From a virus, in IMG/VR virus record IMGVR_UViG_3300043119_000276, positions 1 to 26,246 of that record: 26,246 nucleotides of DNA; one strand, written 5' to 3'. Each line of letters opens with the position of its first letter. The stretch's first letter is position 1. Shown here in pieces: positions 14,000 to 20,974 of this stretch. The notes below the pieces were generated by a model. The model did no database searches. It was not told the origin of the DNA and saw only the letters and a list, made by a program, of their open reading frames with translations. Both the position numbers and the translations under genes were made by a program.

Positions 14000-14674
14000 T
14001 TAGAAACGCAGGGATTGCAGGGATTGCAGGAGGCTGGGCACGCTGGCGGGGTCGGACTCGCTCCGCTCCATCAGGTGCTTGTAGCCACGCCCGGCAATGG
14101 CCGTGGCTTGGCTTTTCGAGAACCCTGCCTCGCGCAGGAAACCCTCGAATTCGGTGAGGCTCAGCACATCGCCACGCACGATGCGCGACTTGACGGACTC
14201 GACCCTTGCGGAATCGTTGGCCGGGAAGGTGACCAGGCTGGTTTCTTCCAGGTCCACCGCTGTCAGGGTGCGGATGCGGTCCTTTTCGTTCCAGCTTTCG
14301 CCAGTGACGTAGTAGCCAATGGACAGACCCGTGACGGCGCCGGCTTTCATGAGGGCGTGTGCCTCGCGGGCTTGCACCACGTCGTCGACCAGCAGGCGCC
14401 CTTCCAGGTACAGGCCGGTGCCGTCTTCTTTGGCCAGCTCGTACACGCCCAGCGGCTGGTCGCTGCGGTGCTGCCACAGCACGGGCAGCTTGCGGCCCTT
14501 GGCGCTGCGTGCGGCCAGGCTGGCAGCGAAGGCGCCGGGGGCGACGATTTCGCGGTAGCTATCGACCACGCCGAAGACGCTGCCGTAGCCAGAAAAAAAG
14601 CCGTCTTTCTCGACGGCCTTGATTTCAAAGTGAAAGTCGCGCGACTTCATCGCTTGCGCGTGTTTGTGCTTCAT
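14000..14674 (-). CDS. HK97-type prohead protease (peptidase S78)
   Basis: The 224-residue serine protease processes the capsid precursor inside the prohead. Catalytic His69 is in VLWQHRSDQPLG, Ser118 in AVTGLSIGYYV, and acidic residues lie in DLEETSLVTFPAN (about 141-153); these are the standard S78 blocks in order. The ATG at 14674 overlaps the portal stop by four bases (ATGA); a second ATG at 14650 is possible but less well placed. The gene contains a terminator-like hairpin at codons 20-28. The long tail after residue 160 is usual for the family and includes a helical SKSQATAIAGRGYK segment. Confidence 0.93.
   Translation of the reverse strand: MKHKHAQAMKSRDFHFEIKAVEKDGFFSGYGSVFGVVDSYREIVAPGAFAASLAARSAKGRKLPVLWQHRSDQPLGVYELAKEDGTGLYLEGRLLVDDVVQAREAHALMKAGAVTGLSIGYYVTGESWNEKDRIRTLTAVDLEETSLVTFPANDSARVESVKSRIVRGDVLSLTEFEGFLREAGFSKSQATAIAGRGYKHLMERSESDPASVPSLLQSLQSLRF
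14594..14618 (-). terminator. Terminator-like hairpin inside the protease gene
   Basis: On the minus strand GCCGTC, loop GAGAAA and GACGGC are followed directly by TTTTTTT, the full architecture of an intrinsic terminator, although it encodes AVEKDGFFS of the protease. Whether it acts when the message is being translated is unknown. Confidence 0.5.
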
Positions 14675-15996
14675 GGCTTGGGGTCCTTGTCTGTGATGCC
14701 GAGAAATGTGCGCAGCGCATCTTGCGCAGCGGCGCCGCCGGCGTTGACGCCCAGCATGTCAATGGGCAGCAGGTTGGACTGCACGGTGAGCACGTTGGCG
14801 TTGCCGCCCATGAGGGGCAGGTTCTCCAGGCGGCGCACGTCGTCGCGCGTCATCACGCCGTTTTGCACCATCTGGCTGTAGAAGGCCGAACGGGCGGCGC
14901 TGTCGCCGCGCAGCAAGCCTTCGAGCGCCCATTCGGCGCTGTGCGTGATGCGCTCGACCGGGGTGAGCAGGTTGCGGCGGATGGATTGCTCGATGCGCAC
15001 GCACCAGGGCCGCAGCACAAAGATGATGAAGCCGATCATTTGCTGCTCGATGCCGGTGCCCCAGCTGGTGCTCTTCTCGCTGTGGCCTACCATGAAGGGT
15101 GGCACGCGGAACCAGCGACACACCTCCTCCACGTTGAAGCCGCGCGTGGCCAGCAGCTCGGCGTCCTGCGGGTTCATGTTGAGCTGCTGGTAGCCCATGC
15201 CCATCTCCAGCACCATGACGCCCCCGGCGTCGCTGACCTTCTTGACGTGCTGTCGAATGTCTTCGCGCTGGTCTGGCTTGAGCACGGTCGCGCCCGTGGT
15301 GACCAGGCCGCTGCTCTTCATGCCGCTGCTGAAGGTGTGGGCGCTGGCCTTGTCGGCGGCGATGGCGCCCCCGATCACGTTGGCCCCCATGCGGATGGGC
15401 GAGACGCCCACCTGGCCATCAAGGGTGAAGGCGGGCGTGTGCCACATGGCCGCCTCGGTGATGATGCGGTCTTGCCCGGTGGCGGGGTCGTTGTACTTCC
15501 ATTCAATGGCGCCGGACTTGAGCAGCCGGCGGCTGACGCGCTCGGGGTTCAGGAAGTCGATGCTGGTGATGACGCCGCCAGCGCTGGTGCGCTTTTCGGC
15601 ATAGGCGTTGCCCCACAGCAGCAGGCTGGCCAGGTAGGCCTGCCAGAAGTCCACCGCCGACATGTAGGCGTTGGGCTGGGTGCGCAGCAGCTGGTAGAGC
15701 TGGTGGTTGGTGGCCAGATCTTTCGCCCCATCGGGGCGGCTGCGGTACAGGCCCATGGGCAGGGTGGAGAGCGTCTCGCTGATCAGGCGCACACAGGCCC
15801 AGGCGGCGCTGAGCTGCAGGGCACTGCGGGTGTTGACGGTCTGCCCCGACCAGTTGTTGCCCGCCAGCCAGGCAGACCAGAAGTCGCCATCGGTCAGGCG
15901 AATGGTCTGGCCCAACCAGTCGCCCACGGTGGCCTTGAGGCCGCGCCCCGGTGCGGCACCCAGGGCCAGCACTTCACTGAGGGTTTTGTTGCGCAC
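14671..15996 (-). CDS. Portal protein (HK97 family)
   Basis: The 441-residue protein forms the dodecameric DNA gate of the head. HK97-portal features are clear: SALQLSAAWACVRLISETLS then TLPMGLYRS near residues 57-85, NAYMSAVDFWQAYLASLLLW, GNAYAEK, the stem and crown region and VEEVCRWFRVPPFMVGHSEK, then GIEQQMIGFIIFVLRPWCVR. I chose the GTG at 15996 because GAGGA lies seven bases upstream; the frame is open further but only within the 61-residue gene. It overlaps that gene by 23 bases and the protease by four. Confidence 0.93.
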   Translation of the reverse strand: MRNKTLSEVLALGAAPGRGLKATVGDWLGQTIRLTDGDFWSAWLAGNNWSGQTVNTRSALQLSAAWACVRLISETLSTLPMGLYRSRPDGAKDLATNHQLYQLLRTQPNAYMSAVDFWQAYLASLLLWGNAYAEKRTSAGGVITSIDFLNPERVSRRLLKSGAIEWKYNDPATGQDRIITEAAMWHTPAFTLDGQVGVSPIRMGANVIGGAIAADKASAHTFSSGMKSSGLVTTGATVLKPDQREDIRQHVKKVSDAGGVMVLEMGMGYQQLNMNPQDAELLATRGFNVEEVCRWFRVPPFMVGHSEKSTSWGTGIEQQMIGFIIFVLRPWCVRIEQSIRRNLLTPVERITHSAEWALEGLLRGDSAARSAFYSQMVQNGVMTRDDVRRLENLPLMGGNANVLTVQSNLLPIDMLGVNAGGAAAQDALRTFLGITDKDPKP

Positions 15997-16159
15997 GGTG
16001 CAGTCCTCGCAAGATGGTGGCGGCCAGCAGCAGCAGCGGCATAGCGCCGGCAATCAGCGCCCAGCCCAGGCCGGCGAGCTGGTACACGCCAGCAATGGCC
16101 AGGCCTGCGCCGGCCAGCAAGGCCAGCAGCGCGGCGGCTTGGGGGGTGAGGTGCTTCAT
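15974..16159 (-). CDS. 61-residue two-helix membrane protein between terminase and portal
   Basis: MKHLTPQAAALLALLAGAGL starts at ATG 16159, overlapping the terminase stop by ATGA. The rest is strongly hydrophobic with two likely transmembrane helices (about residues 9-29 and 31-50) and ends in a basic ILRGLHRAQQNPQ tail facing the cytoplasm. Its codons overlap the portal start by 23 bases. Small membrane proteins in this position occur in related Burkholderiales prophages; none that I know has a proven role. It could attach packaging to the membrane, but this is inference. Confidence 0.75.
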   Translation of the reverse strand: MKHLTPQAAALLALLAGAGLAIAGVYQLAGLGWALIAGAMPLLLLAATILRGLHRAQQNPQ

Positions 16160-17847
16160 ACGATGATGGGGTTTTTCAAAAAGTCGTCCAGCGCTGCGCT
16201 GTGGTCTTGCTTCAGTGCCCTGCCCAGCGCCATCAGCATGGCGATGGGGCCGTCGATCTTGTTTTCTGGCCGCTCTTTTGTGGGCGACATCAGCTCGTTG
16301 AACTTGCTCACCTTGACCACCAGGTTGCTGACCATCCAGGCCAGCACGGGGTTGCCCTCGTGCTGCAGCTTGCCTTCGAGCACCAGGTTTTCCACCTGGA
16401 TCAATGCCGGGGTGAAGAACATGGCGCGTTGTGCGATCTCGACCAGCGGCAGGCCTTCTTCGATCAGCTTGCCAGCGAAGTACATGGACAGGGCCGGGTC
16501 GAAGGCGATCTCTTGCACATCAAAGCGCCGGCAATATCTGCGCATGTCGTCGGCCACCACATCGAAGTCGGTGAGGTCGCCATCGGTGACCACCACGTAG
16601 CCTTGTCGCGCCCAGCCGGCCAGGTGGGCGTTGCCGCTTTCCTGTATGGCCAGATCGTTCAGGTACAGACGTATGCACACCCCCCACTTGCCCGTGGGCG
16701 CGTCGTGCCATGCAATGGCCAGGGCTGCAAAGTCCTTCTTTTGCGCAAGATCGAGGCCCATGTAGACCTGAGCGCCATCAGGGATGGCTTCCACACTCAG
16801 GCCCTTGGTGCCGCAGCGCTCCCAGGCGCGCATGTCCATCCACGGGCTTTCGCCGCTCACCCACACGTTCAGGCGCTTGGTGAGGAAGTTGTTCAGCGCG
16901 CTGGGCATGGCGGAGGCCTTGCTGGCCTGGGCCTGCAGCTCATCGAGCTGGACCGACTTGCCCAGGTTGGGATTGGCCTTGATCCAGTTGGCGCTGTCCA
17001 TCGGGTCGTCGCCATCGTCCAGCGTGTAGATGATGCCGAACACGCGGTCGTCCTGGACCACGTTGTCCAGTATCTTGGTGACGTGGGTGCGCCGTTCGTA
17101 GCAGATGCCGCTGCGGTCGGTGCCTGCCGTGGTGATGGTCCACAGCAGCGATTGTTCGCGGGCACCGCGGGCGCTGTCGATCACGTCATAGACGGCGCGG
17201 GTCTTGTGCGCGTGCAGCTCATCGAGCAGGGCGAAGTGCACATTCAAGCCGTCGAGCGTGCTGCCTTCGGCGGCCAGTGGCGCGGCCTTGCTGCTGGTGT
17301 GCGCTACCGTCAGGCTGTGCTGCATGATGGCCACGCCCAGGTGCGTGCGCAGGCCGGGCGAGCGCTCGGCCATGGCCTTGGCATCGTCGAACACGATGCG
17401 CGCCTGGTCGCGCGTGGTGGCGGCGGTGTAGCACTCGGCGCCGTGCTCACCATCGGCGGCCAGCATGTAGAGCAGCAGGCCGGAGCCCTTGGCGCTCTTG
17501 CCGTTCTTGCGGGCCTCTTCCTCGTAGGCTTCCAGGAAGCGGCGCAGGCGCGTCTCGTGGTGCACCCACCCGAATACGCTGGTGAGAATGAAGCACTGCC
17601 AGGGCTCCAGCTCCAGGCGCCGACCTTCGCGTGCCCACTTGCCCTTGATGTGGGGCAGCAGCTCGATGAAGGCGCAGGGGCGCGATGCCATCTCGGCATC
17701 GAACACCCACGGCCAAGTCTCGCTGGGCTCGCGCAGCAGGTCGTCCGCCTGGCGCTGCACGGCGAGGCGGGTCCATTTGCAAGTGGGGATCGTGCCGCCG
17801 AGGACATCGCGCATGTAGTGCTGCGCGCGCTCGACGTATTCGGTCAT
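16156..17847 (-). CDS. terL: Terminase large subunit (HK97-like)
   Basis: The 563-residue DNA-packaging motor has an N-terminal ATPase and a C-terminal nuclease. The Walker A-like loop is EARKNGKSAKG (about 111-121) and Walker B is VHFALLDELHAH (about 203-214, acidic pair DE). The coupling motif lies near LLWTITTAGT (235-243). The RNase-H-like nuclease has Asp366 in YMGLDLAQKKDFAA and Asp450 in EIAFDPALSMY. The length and motifs match Terminase_1. Its start at 17847 overlaps the small subunit stop by four bases. With the HNH protein and small terminase next door it should form the packaging complex of a cos-type phage. Confidence 0.95.
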   Translation of the reverse strand: MTEYVERAQHYMRDVLGGTIPTCKWTRLAVQRQADDLLREPSETWPWVFDAEMASRPCAFIELLPHIKGKWAREGRRLELEPWQCFILTSVFGWVHHETRLRRFLEAYEEEARKNGKSAKGSGLLLYMLAADGEHGAECYTAATTRDQARIVFDDAKAMAERSPGLRTHLGVAIMQHSLTVAHTSSKAAPLAAEGSTLDGLNVHFALLDELHAHKTRAVYDVIDSARGAREQSLLWTITTAGTDRSGICYERRTHVTKILDNVVQDDRVFGIIYTLDDGDDPMDSANWIKANPNLGKSVQLDELQAQASKASAMPSALNNFLTKRLNVWVSGESPWMDMRAWERCGTKGLSVEAIPDGAQVYMGLDLAQKKDFAALAIAWHDAPTGKWGVCIRLYLNDLAIQESGNAHLAGWARQGYVVVTDGDLTDFDVVADDMRRYCRRFDVQEIAFDPALSMYFAGKLIEEGLPLVEIAQRAMFFTPALIQVENLVLEGKLQHEGNPVLAWMVSNLVVKVSKFNELMSPTKERPENKIDGPIAMLMALGRALKQDHSAALDDFLKNPIIV

Positions 17848-18407
17848 CGGTTGGGGTTCACAAACATGGAGAAGCCTGCTGGCTTCGCCTCGGGTTTAGG
17901 GTCGATGCCGGGCAGCGTGGGCTGCACGTAGTTGCTGGCCTGCACACGGCCACGGGCCGCAGGGCTGAGGCCGAAGTGCATGAGGTAGCGGTTGAGCTGC
18001 TCGCGGTGCTTGCCGATCAGCTGCACGATCACGCTCTGCTGGGCGTAGCCAGAGGGCGTCACGGCATAGCTGGCCTTGTAAACCGCGTCGGCGTAGTCGC
18101 TGCCCTCGGCCACCAGGCGGGCCACCTGGCCGTTGAATGCCGTCTCCAGCTCGGCCAGCCGGCCAGCTGCCTGGCAATACAGCGCCAGTGCGGCGCGGTC
18201 CAGGCCGCTGATCAGGCCCAGCTCTTCCAGCAGCGGGGTGATGCGCTTCCACTCCTTGCGCGCTTCGACCCCGAGGTGTTTTGGCGGGCTGGGGGTCTCG
18301 ATGCGCGGGTTCACGCCTGCGGTGAGGTCCAGTGAGCGCTTGCCAGGGTTGCCTTCCAGCACCCGCAGTGCCGCAGGCTTCGGCAGTGGTCCGCGAGTTC
18401 CGGTCAT
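17844..18407 (-). CDS. terS: Terminase small subunit, P27 family
   Basis: The 187-residue protein starts MTGTRGPLPKPAALRVLEGN, the typical P27 opening (RGP.PKP...lk.leGnpgkr). A central helical core follows: GVEARKEWKRITPLLEELGL, then ISGLDRAALALYCQAAGRLA. The C-terminal NRYLMHFGLSPAARGRVQ helix is the usual oligomer segment. It recognises phage DNA and recruits the large subunit. ATG 18407 has GGAG seven bases upstream; the frame upstream of it is open but lacks features. The gene begins right after the putative cos interval. Confidence 0.93.
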   Translation of the reverse strand: MTGTRGPLPKPAALRVLEGNPGKRSLDLTAGVNPRIETPSPPKHLGVEARKEWKRITPLLEELGLISGLDRAALALYCQAAGRLAELETAFNGQVARLVAEGSDYADAVYKASYAVTPSGYAQQSVIVQLIGKHREQLNRYLMHFGLSPAARGRVQASNYVQPTLPGIDPKPEAKPAGFSMFVNPNR

Positions 18408-18522
18408 GTTCAATCTCCAATGGTCAGATGGGGAGTACCCCCCCTCCCGAAACCTGCGCGCACAAAAATTCGAGGAACCGGTCGGTTTCCGGCGGAGGGC
18501 TGTGGACTTTTGACTCCCCCCC
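18408..18522. other. Gap between HNH and small terminase genes: candidate cos region
   Basis: This 115-base gap holds two C-runs (seven C at 18438-18444 in GTACCCCCCCTCCC and eight C at 18516-18523 in ACTCCCCCCCCTACC) and a short inverted repeat AACCG-GT-CGGTT at 18476-18487. No gene fits. In HK97-like phages the cohesive-end site lies in this place, between an HNH gene and the terminase genes, so it is a candidate for cos. The nick positions cannot be read from sequence alone. Confidence 0.4.
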
Positions 18523-18882
18523 CTACCCTCGCGCCCGTCGCCGGCCGCGCAGGGATTCAGCCAGGCTCTTCGCCTCGTGGCAGGGCTCACACAAGCCCTG
18601 CACATTCGTGTCGTCGTCGGCGCCGCCCTCAGCCAGCGGGACGATGTGATCGCGCTGCGTGGCTAGCGTCACACGGCCCAGGCGCTGGCACTCTGCGCAC
18701 AGCGGCTCACGCGCAAACAGATCCGCGCGCATCGCCTGCAGCCTGCGTCCAGTAATGCGCTTGGTGGCGGCGACGGGCTTTGCCCATGCAGGCTTCGGGT
18801 GCCTGGCACAACGGCCTGAGCCATCGCGCACCAGGGCACTGCAGCCGGGGTGGGTGCAAAGGCGTGGGGCAGCAATGGGCAT
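18523..18882 (-). CDS. HNH endonuclease, packaging-associated
   Basis: The 119-residue protein has an N-terminal cysteine cluster (CTHPGCSALV...GRCARHP, residues 9-28) and a C-terminal HNH domain: LCAECQRLGRVTLATQRDHI, VPLAEGGADDDTNVQGLCEP, CHEAKS. The two CxxC pairs bind structural zinc, and the DH...N...H residues make the beta-beta-alpha metal catalytic site. In HK97-type phages an HNH protein beside terminase stimulates cos cleavage by the large subunit. ATG 18882 is the first start with the cysteine cluster. It is the first gene of the late operon in this arrangement. Confidence 0.92.
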   Translation of the reverse strand: MPIAAPRLCTHPGCSALVRDGSGRCARHPKPAWAKPVAATKRITGRRLQAMRADLFAREPLCAECQRLGRVTLATQRDHIVPLAEGGADDDTNVQGLCEPCHEAKSLAESLRGRRRARG

Positions 18883-19151
18883 GAATAGTTGCCGGTTACG
18901 TCATCCGGCGCCCATTGCGGGCCGTGCTGGTGGAAGGCTTGATTGATGTGTTAAGGGTTCGCCAGGCCCAAAGTACCCCGCGCCATGACGGCCTTCTTTG
19001 TCCGGGTAACTCGCCTATCGACAAAAGAAAAACCCCGACAAGCGCAAAGCCTGCCGGGGTTCCCACCGTGTGCATCGCGGGTGGAGGCGCAATACACACA
19101 CAGTGCCTGTAATGTACCGAGAAAGTCTAAGGTGTAGAACTCTCTTTTTGT
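18883..19151. other. Late-operon leader between Q and HNH genes
   Basis: A 269-base gap without a convincing gene. A minus-strand ORF that would translate the terminator as 'TPAGFALVGVFLL' is an artefact. The stretch just after the Q stop (19095-19151) is richer in A/T than its surroundings and is where the late promoter should be by analogy with lambda pR', although I find no clean -35/-10 pair. It also holds the terminator at 19025-19061. Confidence 0.5.
19025..19061 (-). terminator. Intrinsic terminator in the late leader (tR'-like position)
   Basis: On the minus strand AACCCCGgCAGGC pairs with GC-TTGTCGGGGTT around a short loop and is followed by TTTTTC. It lies between the Q-like gene and the first late gene, the place of lambda tR', which Q overcomes. 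Confidence 0.8.
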
Positions 19152-19574
19152 CTATAGCGCTTCTGCCTTGCGGGCGGATGCTTCGGTTGCCACACGCCTG
19201 CGCTCCTGCTCTTCGGCCTTCGCATCCAGCCAGGCGGCGATGGCGTGGTCTGCCTGCTCCAGCTGCGCCTTGATGGTGGAGGGCGCGCGGCGCATGCGCA
19301 GGGCTGTGGCACTGATGCCCAGGTCTTTCAGGTAGATGCACTCCAACGTGACGAACAGGTGGCCCTTGCCCAGCTTGAGCGCACGCACCGCTTCGTCGGT
19401 CTGCGCTGCCTCTTCATCTTCCACCGGGATGGCAATGTGGTTGTACGAACCACGCGACCACACCTCACTGGCCAGCACCGACCGGGTGGCATAGCCGCGC
19501 CCACCACTGGCACCGCGTGACGACCAGATGGCCCAGTTCTCCAGTCGCCGCTGAATGCGTTTAAGCCGCGCCAT
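19152..19574 (-). CDS. Q-type late antiterminator
   Basis: The 140-residue protein resembles the phage antitermination Q family: N-terminal RIQRRLENWAIWSSRGASGG ('L..WA.W...'), a charged linker, then EAVRALKLGKGHLFVTLECI ('v..L.....l...l...Y') and a C-terminal helix-turn-helix (LGISATALRMRRAPSTIKAQ, LEQADHAIAAWL). Q proteins load RNA polymerase at the late promoter and let it pass terminators. The gene sits directly before a terminator and the packaging genes, as in lambda, and the late operon contains several hairpin terminators that would need such a factor. ATG 19574; overlaps the previous gene by 14 bases. Confidence 0.8.
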   Translation of the reverse strand: MARLKRIQRRLENWAIWSSRGASGGRGYATRSVLASEVWSRGSYNHIAIPVEDEEAAQTDEAVRALKLGKGHLFVTLECIYLKDLGISATALRMRRAPSTIKAQLEQADHAIAAWLDAKAEEQERRRVATEASARKAEAL

Positions 19575-19899
19575 GGGTTCCACCTTGTGGCCGTGCAAGG
19601 CCGGTGATGGGCGCCTGGTCGGGCCAGATGCACACGTATGCACAGCCAAACTCCACCAGCGCCTTGCCCACCTCGGTCATCACCGGGTGGCCATAGAACG
19701 GCGTGCCCACCACGCGCCCGCCCTCCAGCGCCCAAAAGCAACCCGGCTCACCGCGCAGGCCCCGGCGCACCAGCTCGAATGCACCGTTGCCCACCACCGC
19801 TGCCCGCGCCTTGATGGCCGCATACACGGCGGGCATGTAGTCCTTGATCTCATTGATCATGCCGCTCACATCGGCCTTTGCTGGGTTGACTGTGTCCAT
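19561..19899 (-). CDS. Conserved hypothetical phage protein before Q
   Basis: The 112-residue protein starts MDTVNPAKADVSGMINEIKD at ATG 19899 with AAGGA eight bases upstream. The middle is hydrophobic and Gly-rich (AAVVGNGAFELVRRGLRGEP, GCFWALEGGRVVGTPFYGHP) and ends with a Cys-Trp segment (CAYVCIWPDQAPITGLARPQ). The style is typical of small conserved genes before Q in Burkholderiales prophages, but I know of no function. The overlap with Q suggests co-expression as the last gene of the delayed early operon. Confidence 0.75.
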   Translation of the reverse strand: MDTVNPAKADVSGMINEIKDYMPAVYAAIKARAAVVGNGAFELVRRGLRGEPGCFWALEGGRVVGTPFYGHPVMTEVGKALVEFGCAYVCIWPDQAPITGLARPQGGTHGAA

Positions 19900-20075
19900 C
19901 TGTCCATCCTTTTTCTATGGAGGTAATAGGTAGGTGTAGCGGGTTGCGCACATGCTCGGCGGATGCGTGCCTGTGCCCGCCCGCCTTGGTGCAAGCGCTC
20001 TGGCCGTGCCCTTCAGTCCGGTAGGGCAATGCAGCAGCTTCAACCCCCTCAATAGGGATAGCAGGGCCACTGATG

Positions 20076-20117
20076 GCGTCCATAGAAAAACGTGGACGCG
20101 TGGACATATTTGGACGC
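20076..20117. repeat. TGGAC repeat cluster, possible regulator site
   Basis: GCGTCCA (20076-20082) is inverted relative to TGGACGC at 20093-20099 and TGGACGC at 20111-20117, with a further TGGAC at 20101-20105. Four copies of one pentamer in 42 bases, at 8-10 base steps, is more than expected in coding-like DNA. It could be a binding site upstream of the pre-Q gene. Confidence 0.4.
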
Positions 20118-20278
20118 TACCCGGTCGGGGCGCCCAGTGACGTCCCCGCAACCGCGCCGCAATGGGGGCGTGTAGCGCCCTCCAGCCCTTCGGGCACGCT
20201 GGCGCGAATCACGCCTCCCCCAGCGTTTGCGGCACGGCGCGTTTGTTGCGCCGAGACCGTTTGGTCAAAGCGGCGCAT
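20117..20278 (-). CDS. Possible 53-residue small protein
   Basis: ATG 20278 with AGGA nine bases upstream opens MRRFDQTVSAQQTRRAANAG, which runs for 53 codons to TAG 20117. It lies 48 bases after the antirepressor gene on the same strand. The sequence is short, Ala/Gly/Arg-rich and not recognised, so it may be chance; the ribosome-binding site and the position are its only support. Confidence 0.3.
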   Translation of the reverse strand: MRRFDQTVSAQQTRRAANAGGGVIRASVPEGLEGATRPHCGAVAGTSLGAPTG

Positions 20279-20326
20279 GGTCACCGTTCCTGTGTTGTTG
20301 AACCATATGCATCACAAGGCCAGGGC

Positions 20327-20974
20327 TCAGCCCTGCAACGCCTCAAGGTGCGCCTGCATGCGTGCCATGCGGCGCGCATAGGCAAATGCCATCACTTCCT
20401 CAGGGGCGGCGTAATGCACGACACCCTGCACATCCCAGTCATGCACGTAGTCCGGGCTGTGCTCGCCGCCGCTCTGGGTGTGGCCTGCCAGCTCCCACAG
20501 CAAATAGTCCCGGCACGTCTCTGCCAGCTCGCGCCCCATGGAATTGGCCTTCTGGTTCACCACCCGCTGCTGGTGCCGGTTCAGGTGCGGCAAGCCGCGT
20601 TGCTGTGCAAACTTCTCCAACAGCTTCGATCCCAGGAACCCCGGGCGCTGGTAGCCGCCCGTTTTGCGGATGGAGGGCAGCACCTCACTGGTCACCCACC
20701 GCTTAAACCGCTTGGCTTCGGGCTTGGTGCTGCCGAAGATCAGCGCGTAGAGGCCGGACTCGTTGATGTGGTTGGCCATTTGCTTGCCGCCGTTGCCAAG
20801 GACCTCCAATTTCTGGAGGTCCTCCCCATCGACGTGCGTCGAGATGGCTTGCCAAGGATTTCCGAAGCCCAGCACATTACAAATCTCGTTGGCGTTAAAC
20901 CAAGGGCTTCCGGATTCATCCATCACAACACGGATGGACTTGTTTTCAAAATTGAATGGGGACAGTTGATTCAT
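20327..20974 (-). CDS. BRO-N domain antirepressor
   Basis: The 215-residue protein has an N-terminal BRO-N domain (about 1-105): SIRVVMDESGSPWFNANEIC, NVLGFGNPWQAISTHVDGED, LINESGLYALIFGSTKPEAK-type block and RFKRWVTSEVLPSIRKTGGY. These are hallmarks of phage Ant proteins. The C-terminal half is charged and helical and probably carries the partner-specific part. Antirepressors inactivate the prophage repressor to trigger lytic growth. The ATG overlaps the previous gene's stop (ATGA) and there is no strong ribosome-binding site of its own, so its translation should depend on that gene, which is where the C4-like RNA acts. Confidence 0.9.
   Translation of the reverse strand: MNQLSPFNFENKSIRVVMDESGSPWFNANEICNVLGFGNPWQAISTHVDGEDLQKLEVLGNGGKQMANHINESGLYALIFGSTKPEAKRFKRWVTSEVLPSIRKTGGYQRPGFLGSKLLEKFAQQRGLPHLNRHQQRVVNQKANSMGRELAETCRDYLLWELAGHTQSGGEHSPDYVHDWDVQGVVHYAAPEEVMAFAYARRMARMQAHLEALQG

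Larger units (their letters stand above)
19900..20326. other. Interval of 427 bases between antirepressor and pre-Q genes
   Basis: It contains one candidate small gene (20117-20278), a cluster of TGGAC repeats with an inverted copy (20076-20117), a hairpin CGGCGC-GTTTGTT-GCGCCG at 20235-20253 without a T-run, and the 12-mer TTTTTCTATGGA in inverted orientation at 19910-19921 and 20079-20090. A minus-strand 85-codon frame over 19850-20107 has no ribosome-binding site and an unnatural composition, and I do not call it. Confidence 0.5.

Noticed and set aside
14722-16044. Plus-strand ORF of 440 codons opposite the portal gene
   Set aside because: Antisense shadow; the minus strand encodes an unmistakable portal protein.
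18896-19099. Minus-strand ORF of 67 codons between HNH and Q genes
   Set aside because: Part of it is the translated terminator hairpin (TPAGFALVGVFLL), a common artefact, and no ribosome-binding site supports it.
19850-20107. Minus-strand ORF of 85 codons upstream of and overlapping the pre-Q gene
   Set aside because: No ribosome-binding site, odd composition and a 50-base overlap with a better supported gene.
20073-20381. Plus-strand ORF starting MASIEKRGR, which resembles the start of many phage integrases
   Set aside because: The likeness ends after nine residues, there is no good ribosome-binding site, and the rest is shadow-like with no catalytic motifs.
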